Positions 54,062 to 60,961 of a DNA stretch of 64,000 nt are shown in pieces. Positions within the stretch are counted from its first letter, which is position 1. Each line of letters opens with the position of its first letter. Source of the stretch: Micavibrio sp. UBA6147. GTDB taxonomy: Bacteria > Pseudomonadota > Alphaproteobacteria > Micavibrionales > UBA1664. The notes beneath the pieces were generated by a model. The model was not told the DNA's origin and searched no databases. It saw nothing but the letters and a program-made list of their open reading frames with translations. The position numbers and the translations under genes were made by a program. Where the stretch lies: contig DIUX01000002.1 of NCBI GenBank assembly GCA_002423185.1, positions 124,001 to 188,000 of the forward strand, in the 5' to 3' direction.

Positions 54062-55267
54062 ATGACCAAGCGTAATTCCATCGCCCGCATGACCGAAGAA
54101 ATGACCGCATGGCGGCGCGAATTGCACCAAAACCCCGGCCTCGCCTATGAAGAGACCTATGCCGCATCCTTCGTTGAGAAAAAACTCACGGAATGGGGGG
54201 TTTCCTTCAAAAAAGGCGTTGCCACCACGGGAATCGTCGCGACCATCGAAGGCCGCGAAAACACCAGCGCCAAGGCCATAGGCCTGCGCGGTGATATGGA
54301 CGCCTTACCGATCAATGAAAAATCCGGTCAGCCTTGGGCGTCCCAAAAATCCGGCACGATGCACGCCTGCGGGCATGACGGACATACGACCATCTTGCTC
54401 GCCGCCGCAAAATATTTGAGCGAAACGCGCAATTTTAACGGCAAAGTCCATCTCGTCTTCCAACCCGCCGAAGAAGGCGCGCACGGAGCCGATACGATGA
54501 TCTCCGAAGGCTTGTTCCGCGACTTCCCGTGCGATGCGATGTACGGCCTTCATAACTGGCCGTTCCTGCCTGTCGGCAAGGCGGAGCTTCGCGCCGGCCC
54601 GCTCCTCGCCGCCGTTGACGAATTCGACATCACCATCACCGGCGAAGGCGGTCATGGCGCCTATCCACAGAGCACCAAAGACCCGATTCCGGCGGGCGCT
54701 GCCCTCGTATCCGCCCTTCAAACCATCGTCAGCCGTAACATCGCCGCCGTTGAACCCGTGGTCGTCAGCGTCACAAACTTCAACGCCGGCACCGGTGCCA
54801 CCAACGTCATCCCCGACACCGCGACATTGAGCGGCACAGTGCGCACATTCTCGGTCAAGGCACAGGATTTCGTTGAACAGCGCATCCGCGACATTTGCGA
54901 CAATCTTGGCGCGGCCTATGGCGTAAAGGCGGAAATGACCCGCTATTTCCGCAACACCAAAGCCACCATCAACACCCCGAAGGAAAGCGACTTCGCCGCG
55001 CAAACCCTCGTCAACTTGCTCGGCGCGGACAACGTCAACGCCGATTGCGATTTATGCCTTGGCGGTGAGGATTTCGGCGCGTTCTTATACGAAGTTCCGG
55101 GGGCTTATATTTTCCTCGGCCAAGGCACACCGGACAAGAAAAGCCCGCATAACCAGACGCTCCACTCGCCGTTTTATGACTTTAATGACGAGATTCTGCC
55201 CATCGCGGTGGATTACTTCGCCGAATTGGTCGAAACCGCGATGCCCGTGGTTAAAAACGCGGCCTAA
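54062..55267 (+). CDS. M20 family amidohydrolase (hippurate/N-acyl amino acid hydrolase type)
   Basis: 401 residues from the ATG at 54062, preceded by AAAGGA. Motifs: ELHQNPGLAYEE, GLRGDMDALPI, MHACGHDGHTTILL, the catalytic Glu pair in FQPAEEGAHGADTMI, GLHNWP, GGHGAYPQ in the lid domain and GGEDFGAFL. These are the metal-binding residues of the M20D subfamily, which hydrolyses N-acyl amino acids and related amides. No signal peptide, so cytoplasmic. Located inside the dispersed yej peptide-import region. Confidence 0.9.
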   Translation: MTKRNSIARMTEEMTAWRRELHQNPGLAYEETYAASFVEKKLTEWGVSFKKGVATTGIVATIEGRENTSAKAIGLRGDMDALPINEKSGQPWASQKSGTMHACGHDGHTTILLAAAKYLSETRNFNGKVHLVFQPAEEGAHGADTMISEGLFRDFPCDAMYGLHNWPFLPVGKAELRAGPLLAAVDEFDITITGEGGHGAYPQSTKDPIPAGAALVSALQTIVSRNIAAVEPVVVSVTNFNAGTGATNVIPDTATLSGTVRTFSVKAQDFVEQRIRDICDNLGAAYGVKAEMTRYFRNTKATINTPKESDFAAQTLVNLLGADNVNADCDLCLGGEDFGAFLYEVPGAYIFLGQGTPDKKSPHNQTLHSPFYDFNDEILPIAVDYFAELVETAMPVVKNAA

Positions 55268-55296
55268 TCCGCTCATTTTATCGCGACAAAATTACA

Positions 55297-55328
55297 AAAC
55301 TGCGCCCTCATCCAGCGCAGTTTTTTTA
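55297..55328 (+). terminator. Intrinsic terminator after the M20 amidohydrolase
   Basis: AAACTGCGC pairs with GCGCAGTTT around a nine-base loop and is followed by TTTTT. Lies 30 bases beyond the stop. Confidence 0.88.
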
Positions 55329-55402
55329 TGGTGTTTTTAAAGGGATCTTTTACAACAGATAAGCTAAGGTCACGCTAATTTTTCTCCCTCCTTTCATTGC
55401 GC

Positions 55403-55431
55403 TTGACATTCTCTTTTATTTTCCATATTAT
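55403..55431 (+). promoter_or_regulatory. Strong sigma-70-type promoter
   Basis: A perfect -35 hexamer TTGACA (55403-55408), a 17-base spacer and a -10 hexamer TATTAT (55426-55431), which matches five of six consensus positions. Transcription would begin near 55438, leaving a leader of about 305 bases before the acetyltransferase start at 55745. It directly follows a terminator, so this is a new transcription unit. Confidence 0.72.
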
Positions 55432-55481
55432 CAAAACAAGATTTATTGACACAGCGCAACAATTGTGATTACATAACCCTT

Positions 55482-55631
55482 ATGGCGAATTTGTATATGA
55501 ACATATTCATTGATTTGATTGCTGGTCTGGCCTTGGCGCAGACCCTTTCGCTCGCCTTGACCCACACGGCCAACCGCCCAGTACCAGCAAAGGTAACGGT
55601 TAACGCGCCGGCCGCACGACGTACACGCTGA
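55482..55631 (+). CDS. Possible leader peptide in the 55.4 kb transcript
   Basis: A 49-residue frame from the ATG at 55482. The N-terminal 30 residues are hydrophobic (MNIFIDLIAGLALAQTLSLAL), the end basic (ARRTR). No Shine-Dalgarno is evident, so translation is doubtful. It fills half of the long leader between the promoter and the acetyltransferase gene. The rest has a TCCTT-CTCT-AAGGA hairpin (55642-55655), two copies of CGCTGATCG (55626 and 55666), a CCGAC/GTCGG hairpin (55684-55698) and an A8-C-T7 tract (55709-55724). It may be a small membrane peptide or an attenuation leader. Confidence 0.3.
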   Translation: MANLYMNIFIDLIAGLALAQTLSLALTHTANRPVPAKVTVNAPAARRTR

Positions 55632-55744
55632 TCGGCGCTGCTCCTTCTCTAAGGAACACAGAACGCGCTGATCGATCAAAAGCCCGACCCGATGTCGGCG
55701 ATCTTCCGAAAAAAAACTTTTTTTGAAAGACAGCGTGTATCATC

Positions 55745-56659
55745 ATGACTCAAGCAGCATACAAACACTTTGCCACAACCGATTCGCAGCCCTCCGCACA
55801 GGCCCTCTTTGATAAGGCCGCGAGCCTGCACGACGATTTTGGCGGATCGTATTGCATCTTGCCCGAAAACCAAGGACAAAAACCCGCATCGGAACAAAAC
55901 ACCGGCGAAATCCTTGAGCAAGGCTTCTTGCCTAAATCTGGCGAATTCTATGTCATGCAATTTTTGGATTTATCACATCTGGACGAAATGTTGGCATTGC
56001 AAGACCGTGTCTATGCCGACCTTCCCGACAGCGAGAAAAACTTCATCATTCCCAAAACACGGGAATTTTTTGAAAAACACCTGACCTCCGGCCATCCGAT
56101 TATCGGCGTTGTCTGCGGCGACCAAATTGTCGCCCAATCCATCATCCGTACCCCGTCCGTCACCGACCCCAAAACCGGTATGACCGACATGCCCCATTTA
56201 TCGGATTTGCCCGTTGATACCCTCACCATCATGCAGGGCGTTTTGTGCGACCCCGCGCATCGCGGCAATAAATTGATGCAAGGCATGGTCAAGCAATGGC
56301 TGTCATGGGCGGGCGCGAATGGGCGGAGCAACGCCGTCGCGGAAATCGAAGTCCGCAACCACCATAGCTGGTCTGTCTTCATCGACGAAGGCCTGTGGCT
56401 GGTGAGCATCGGTCACGATAAATCCGATGGATCAAACCTGTATAACGCACATCAGGCCCTCCCCGAGGACGGACGGATCAAATACAAAGCGATCAAAAAA
56501 ATCGGCGAGGAATTCACCAATGTTGCAAAAGGCGAGAGCTTCACAACATGCCCCACGCAAGACTTACAACAACAAAAAGCCTTGATGGATTTGGGCTATG
56601 CCTGCCGCGGATGGGACAAATCAAGCAAAACAATGGCCTTTACCAAGGCACAGCCATAA
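55745..56659 (+). CDS. GNAT family N-acetyltransferase (probable)
   Basis: 304 residues. The GNAT core runs from FYVMQFLDLSHLDEMLALQDRVY through IIGVVCGDQIVAQSIIRTP. TLTIMQGVLCDPAHRGNKLMQGMVKQWLSWA carries an R-G-N-K-L acetyl-CoA loop. The core ends with NAVAEIEVRNHHSWSVFIDEGLWLV. Residues after 230 form an extra domain not recognised. The target is unknown. It is the first real gene after the strong promoter and long leader at 55.4 kb and is followed by a deacylase gene in the same direction. Confidence 0.6.
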   Translation: MTQAAYKHFATTDSQPSAQALFDKAASLHDDFGGSYCILPENQGQKPASEQNTGEILEQGFLPKSGEFYVMQFLDLSHLDEMLALQDRVYADLPDSEKNFIIPKTREFFEKHLTSGHPIIGVVCGDQIVAQSIIRTPSVTDPKTGMTDMPHLSDLPVDTLTIMQGVLCDPAHRGNKLMQGMVKQWLSWAGANGRSNAVAEIEVRNHHSWSVFIDEGLWLVSIGHDKSDGSNLYNAHQALPEDGRIKYKAIKKIGEEFTNVAKGESFTTCPTQDLQQQKALMDLGYACRGWDKSSKTMAFTKAQP

Positions 56660-56688
56660 GCTAGGCTTGGCTTTCACTGCTTGACCCG

Positions 56689-57609
56689 ATGGATATTGAC
56701 ATGATGGCATTGACCCAGCCCGCAAAAGATATGCTGCAAAGCTATCATTACACAGGCGCAGAAAAAGGCGCGCATTTGCTCGTCCTCGGCGCGATTCACG
56801 GGGATGAACCATGCGGCACCATCGCCATTCATGCGATGATGAAGGCCTTAAACCGCAAGACATTGACGCTTAAAAAAGGCAGCATCACCTTCGTGCCGCA
56901 ATGCAATCCGTTGGCGGCAGCGGGCAAACAGGCAGGCATGGGCGAAGGCGTGAGCAGCGCCCGCTATATCAACCATAACCTCAACCGCATCATCGGGCAT
57001 TATGACGGCGCAGCGCGCATCAACGCCGAACATGCCTATGCCGACCAAGTTGCAAGTTTTATTGACGGGTGCGACAAGCTTCTCGACATACATTCCTTTC
57101 ACACAGACGGCCCCCCTTTTGTGTTTGAAGACTATGAAACACAGGACGTGCAAAGCCTCGCCCTTGCCACAGGGCTGCGCGACATTGTGGTGGGTTGGCC
57201 GGCGCTGTATGGCGCGGCGACCGAAAACGACACAGTCGGCTATGCCTGCGCCCGCAAAAAACCCGCGATTCTCATCGAGTGCGGCCAGCATAACGACCCC
57301 GAAAGCATCGGCGTCGCATACCGCGTCATCCATAATGTATTGGTGAATTTTGGCTATATTGACGCGCCGATGCTCGACGCCGCCCCCGCGCCGCGCCGCA
57401 TTCGGGTGCAAGACATGACCATCAAAACCAAGCATGGCGGCTTCACCAAGCCCTATACGCATCTCAGCCCCATCACGAAAGGTGAGGTTTTAGCGGCTTA
57501 TAGTGACGGACACACTGTTTCAGCCCCCTATGACGGGTTCATCATCATGCCCGCGCACCACGCCGCCATCGGCGATGAATGGTTTTACACGGGAACACTG
57601 TTGCCGTAA
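56689..57609 (+). CDS. Succinylglutamate desuccinylase/aspartoacylase family zinc hydrolase
   Basis: 306 residues; starts at 56689, 56701 and 56704 are all possible and none has a strong ribosome binding site. The carboxypeptidase-like zinc core is clear: GAIHGDEPCG (His, Glu ligands), ARYINHNLNR, LLDIHSFH (third ligand) and ILIECGQHNDP. A C-terminal beta domain with GGFTKPYTHLSPITKGEVLA ends the protein. The family removes acyl groups from amino acids. It follows the GNAT by 29 bases, giving an acyl-transfer and acyl-removal pair. Confidence 0.85.
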   Translation: MDIDMMALTQPAKDMLQSYHYTGAEKGAHLLVLGAIHGDEPCGTIAIHAMMKALNRKTLTLKKGSITFVPQCNPLAAAGKQAGMGEGVSSARYINHNLNRIIGHYDGAARINAEHAYADQVASFIDGCDKLLDIHSFHTDGPPFVFEDYETQDVQSLALATGLRDIVVGWPALYGAATENDTVGYACARKKPAILIECGQHNDPESIGVAYRVIHNVLVNFGYIDAPMLDAAPAPRRIRVQDMTIKTKHGGFTKPYTHLSPITKGEVLAAYSDGHTVSAPYDGFIIMPAHHAAIGDEWFYTGTLLP

Positions 57610-57699
57610 GGTGAGGCGACACGGTTGATTAGACGGCAAATATACCGTATGAATAACGGGTAAACATTCGTTTCCAATGCCCGCTATGTAAAGATTGCT

Positions 57700-58044
57700 A
57701 TGCTCGCCACCATTTACCACAATCCAAAATGCAGCACATCGCGCCGAACCCTTAAGTTGATTGAGAACAAAGGCCCCAAACCCTTGGTCATTGACTATAT
57801 GGCCAAGCCGCCAAGCGCAGCGGAAATCAAAGGCCTTTTGCGCCTTTTGGGAGTGTCCGCCCATGATGTTTTGCGCGATAAGGAAAAGGAATACGCCGCC
57901 CTCGGCCTTAGCCCCGACACGCCGGAGGATGACATCCTGAACGCCATTCACGCCAACCCGCGCCTTTTACAGCGCCCGATTGTGATGACCGCCAAAGGCG
58001 CCCGCATCGCCCGCCCACCGGAAAAAGTGTTGGAGATCCTGTAA
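57700..58044 (+). CDS. ArsC/Spx-family thioredoxin-fold protein
   Basis: 114 residues. The N-terminus ATIYHNPKCSTSRRTLKLIE has the single catalytic Cys in the C-x-x-S-R arrangement of ArsC-type reductases (CSTSR, where arsenate reductases often show CGTSR). Near the C-terminus, NPRLLQRPIVMTAKGARIARPP has the conserved R-P-I segment with the second Arg region. No other ars genes are present, so an arsenic role is uncertain; YfgD-like stress proteins share this form. It ends directly at the yejF start, so the two are co-translated. Confidence 0.8.
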   Translation: MLATIYHNPKCSTSRRTLKLIENKGPKPLVIDYMAKPPSAAEIKGLLRLLGVSAHDVLRDKEKEYAALGLSPDTPEDDILNAIHANPRLLQRPIVMTAKGARIARPPEKVLEIL

Positions 58045-59724
58045 ATGAACGCAGCAAAAACCCCCACCCCCGATACCGATACGGCAATCCCCACCAAGGA
58101 CACAGCCACCGCCGCGCCGTTGCTCGACATTCAAAACCTGTCCGTCACCTTCCGCGCCGGAAAATCGGGTGAGGTCAAGGCGGTCAAGGACATCAGCTTC
58201 ACCCTCACCAAAGGCGAAACCCTCGCCATTGTGGGCGAGAGCGGATCGGGAAAATCCGTCACGGCGTTGTCTATCCTCCAGCTCCTCCCTTATGGTGCAG
58301 CAAGCCACAGCGCCGAGAGCAAGATCATCTATCAAACCCGCAACCTTGTCGGCCTGTCTGAAAAAGAGATGCGCAGCGTCCGCGGCAACGCCATCAGCAT
58401 GATTTTCCAAGAGCCGATGACGTCGCTCAACCCGCTCCACACCATCGAAAAGCAAATTGCCGAAGTCCTCACAATCCACAAAGGCATGACCGGAACACAG
58501 GCCAAGACCCGCGTATTGGAATTGCTTGACCTTGTCGGGCTTGAGCGCCTCAAAACCCGCCTAGGCGCCTACCCGCATGAATTATCGGGCGGCCAACGCC
58601 AACGCGTGATGATTGCCATGGCGCTCGCCAACGAGCCCGATATTTTGATTGCCGATGAACCCACCACCGCCCTTGACGTAACGGTGCAGGTTCAGATCTT
58701 GAATTTGCTCAAAAAATTGCAGCAAAAACTCGGCATGTCGATCATCCTCATCACTCACGACCTGACGATTGTGCGTAAAATGGCGAATCGTGTCTGCGTC
58801 ATGAAGGACGGCGCGATTGTCGAACAAGGCACCACTGACGCCGTGTTCCATCACGCCAAACACCCCTATACCCAAGCTTTGATCGGCGCGCAACCCTCCG
58901 GCTCCGCGCCGCAAATCGCCGAAGGCGCTCCCGTAGTGATGCAAGCCGACAACGTCAAAGTATCCTTCCCCATTCGTAAAGGCTTGTTCGGCAAGCCCAA
59001 GGAATTTGTCCACGCGGTGCGCGACATTTCCCTGTCTATCCGCCGCGGTGAAACGCTCGGTGTGGTGGGCGAGAGCGGATCGGGCAAATCTACCCTCGGC
59101 CTTGCTTTGCTGCGCCTTGTCGGGGCGGATGGCGTGATGATGCTTGATGGGCGCGATTTAAAATCGCTCGACAAGCAAGCGTTGCGCGCTGCGCGTGAGG
59201 ATATGCAGATCGTCTTCCAAGACCCGTACGGCTCGCTGTCGCCGCGCCTGTCGATTGGCCAGATCATCGGCGAAGGCCTGAAAATTCACCGCAAGAGCCT
59301 CAGCGCCGCCGAACGCGAAGCCCTCGTTATTCAGGCCTTGGAGGACGTCAACCTCAGCGCCGAGATGCGCCACCGCTATCCCCACGAATTTTCGGGCGGC
59401 CAGCGCCAACGCATCGCGATTGCCCGCGCCATCGTCCTGCACCCGAAGTTCCTGATTTTGGATGAGCCGACTTCGGCGCTTGATATGTCGGTACAGGCGG
59501 AGATTGTCGATTTGCTGCGTAATCTTCAACAAAAACACCAGATGGGCTATTTGTTCATCAGCCATGATCTGCGCGTCGTCAAAGCCTTGTCGCACAAAGT
59601 CATCGTCATGAAAAACGGCGAAGTCGTCGAAAGCGGCACCGCCCAACAAATTTTCGATGCGCCACAGCAACACTACACCAAGGCCTTGATCGCCGCCGCC
59701 TTCGCGATTGAAGAAGCGACCTGA
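58045..59724 (+). CDS. yejF: Peptide ABC transporter dual ATP-binding protein, YejF-like
   Basis: 559 residues with two fused nucleotide-binding domains. Walker A GESGSGKSV and GESGSGKST, signatures LSGGQRQRV and FSGGQRQRI, Walker B ILIADEPTTALD and LILDEPTSALD, and H-loop histidines in LITHDL and FISHDL are all intact. This fused form is typical of YejF and DppDF/OppDF fusions. It completes the YejABEF importer, although 5.3 kb and five genes separate it from yejE. It begins directly after the ArsC-like stop. Confidence 0.93.
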   Translation: MNAAKTPTPDTDTAIPTKDTATAAPLLDIQNLSVTFRAGKSGEVKAVKDISFTLTKGETLAIVGESGSGKSVTALSILQLLPYGAASHSAESKIIYQTRNLVGLSEKEMRSVRGNAISMIFQEPMTSLNPLHTIEKQIAEVLTIHKGMTGTQAKTRVLELLDLVGLERLKTRLGAYPHELSGGQRQRVMIAMALANEPDILIADEPTTALDVTVQVQILNLLKKLQQKLGMSIILITHDLTIVRKMANRVCVMKDGAIVEQGTTDAVFHHAKHPYTQALIGAQPSGSAPQIAEGAPVVMQADNVKVSFPIRKGLFGKPKEFVHAVRDISLSIRRGETLGVVGESGSGKSTLGLALLRLVGADGVMMLDGRDLKSLDKQALRAAREDMQIVFQDPYGSLSPRLSIGQIIGEGLKIHRKSLSAAEREALVIQALEDVNLSAEMRHRYPHEFSGGQRQRIAIARAIVLHPKFLILDEPTSALDMSVQAEIVDLLRNLQQKHQMGYLFISHDLRVVKALSHKVIVMKNGEVVESGTAQQIFDAPQQHYTKALIAAAFAIEEAT

Positions 59725-59805
59725 ACCAACGATAGGCAAAGGCGCCTGCGAAAGCGTTTTTATTCTGGCAATTTACGGATTTTTTTGATACAAACCACAC
59801 GCAAG

Positions 59806-59823
59806 GTGCCCCGTGTGGGGCAC
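59806..59823 (+). other. Strong hairpin in the rpsU leader
   Basis: GTGCCCC and GGGGCAC flank a four-base GTGT loop, 24 bases before the rpsU Shine-Dalgarno. Downstream is TTTCATCAATTTTTT. It may terminate the yejF transcript or be part of the rpsU 5' leader. Confidence 0.65.
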
Positions 59824-59862
59824 TTTCATCAATTTTTTGACATTAGAAAGGAGTTGAGAGCC

Positions 59863-60069
59863 ATAGTCCAGGTCAATGTTCGTGAAAACAACGTCGATCA
59901 GGCACTGCGTGCATTAAAGAAAAAAATGCAACGTGAAGGCATTTTTCGCGAAATGAAAAGCAGACGTAATTTCGAAAAACCGTCTGAAAAGAAAAAACGT
60001 GAAAAAATCGAAGCGGTTCGCCGCTGGCGCAAGCTGGAACGCAAACGCAAAGACAGAGACGGCTTCTAG
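59863..60069 (+). CDS. rpsU: 30S ribosomal protein bS21, apparent ATA start
   Basis: The protein matches bS21: VQVNVRENNVDQALRALKKKMQREGIFREMK and a basic C-terminal helix with EKPSEKKKREK. Homologues start Met-Val-Gln-Val or close to it. Here that position is ATA (59863), not ATG. A Shine-Dalgarno AAAGGAG (59847-59853) lies nine bases before it, the proper distance. The in-frame TTG at 59854 touches the Shine-Dalgarno and would be badly placed. The TTG at 59785 lies before the leader hairpin and has no ribosome binding site. No ATG is available. I therefore place the start at ATA, with TTG at 59854 as the fallback. bS21 is a small-subunit protein near the anti-Shine-Dalgarno that affects initiation. 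Confidence 0.8.
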   Translation: MVQVNVRENNVDQALRALKKKMQREGIFREMKSRRNFEKPSEKKKREKIEAVRRWRKLERKRKDRDGF

Positions 60070-60127
60070 GATTTCACAATCCTTCCAAGCAATCATCTCT
60101 ATCTTTTAGGCTTGAATATTCATATTT

Positions 60128-60183
60128 AAAAAAATCCACCGCGCGGCACTGGCCAAGGCCAATGACAAGCGGTGGATTTTTTT
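60128..60183 (+). terminator. Intrinsic terminator after rpsU
   Basis: AAAAAAATCCACCGC pairs with GCGGTGGATTTTTTT, a 15-base perfect stem with a 26-base loop that itself folds (TGGCC/GGCCA). Very strong; near-symmetrical, so possibly active both ways. Confidence 0.93.
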
Positions 60184-60185
60184 AT

Positions 60186-60530
60186 GCGCATTTTCTTGCG
60201 CATTTTCTAAAGTATGCCGCCCAATGCCAATGACCCGCCAATGAACCCTTGATTCGCATTTTCCTAAAAATGCAACCGAGCCTTCCCCATTCAGACATAA
60301 GAACGCCTGATTTCGCACAAAATACCCAATATTTTTAGCCAGAAAATTCGTTTAAAATCAGTTCATTAATCCGCATCACAAATTAATTTTCACCACAAAT
60401 GCACCGCATTAATATTATGGTAATTTTTATTGGCTAAATTGGAATTATCGGGGCCACGAAGTCGTCCACCAAGACACGACACAGACCCCAAATAAACCCA
60501 ATAAACACCAACAGCAAAGCGGAACAGACG
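60186..60530. other. Gene-free region after rpsU with short repeats
   Basis: Two adjacent 12-base copies of GCGCATTTTCT(T/A) (60186-60209), then a GCATTTT / AAAATGC hairpin near 60256-60274. The section 60310-60440 is AT-rich. No credible frame is seen; it presumably holds the promoter of the small gene at 60531. Confidence 0.4.
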
Positions 60531-60773
60531 ATGACCAGCACCATGAGCTTTATTTGCATTCAGCCAGCACAGACCGGCGACCTTGTATGTATTTTTCAAT
60601 ATCTCGCCCACGGCACCAAGAGTTCGGTGCTTGAGTTGAGCGCCGACCAAATTCGCCGCCGCATCGAAGACTATAAAGGCGCCGAAGGCCTGATCACCAA
60701 TTTCGACAGCGTGCCGCAAATTATTGAATTTCGCAAAGCCCTGCGCGCCCTTGAAATGAAGGCCACTGGCTAA
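60531..60773 (+). CDS. Small hypothetical protein
   Basis: 80 residues; GCGGAAC lies about ten bases before the ATG. The sequence FICIQPAQTGDLVCIFQYLAHGTKSSVLELSADQIRRRIEDYKGAEGLITNFDSVPQIIEFRKALRALEMKATG looks like a single small folded alpha/beta domain, with no membrane helix. Family not recognised. Confidence 0.5.
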   Translation: MTSTMSFICIQPAQTGDLVCIFQYLAHGTKSSVLELSADQIRRRIEDYKGAEGLITNFDSVPQIIEFRKALRALEMKATG

Positions 60774-60961
60774 GACATGCCTAAGACATAAGACACGCGA
60801 AAAAAATGCCACAGAGCGGGAACTCATCCTCCCCCTCATGCATTGGAAAGGATGCGAGGCCGCACCCCGCATCCGAAAAAAACGAATTAAAGGAATATCC
60901 CACGTCAGGCCTTATAAGGCCACAAGATGGCAGCTTTCCCCGCCCCGACTCTGAGCCCTCG

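Noticed and set aside
45706..59724. Interpretation as a microcin C biosynthesis cluster
   Set aside because: No MccB-like adenylyltransferase or short precursor peptide gene is visible; only import and modifying enzymes are present.
59785..59862. N-terminal extension of rpsU from the TTG at 59785
   Set aside because: It would be translated through the leader hairpin, has no Shine-Dalgarno, and bS21 proteins have no such extension.
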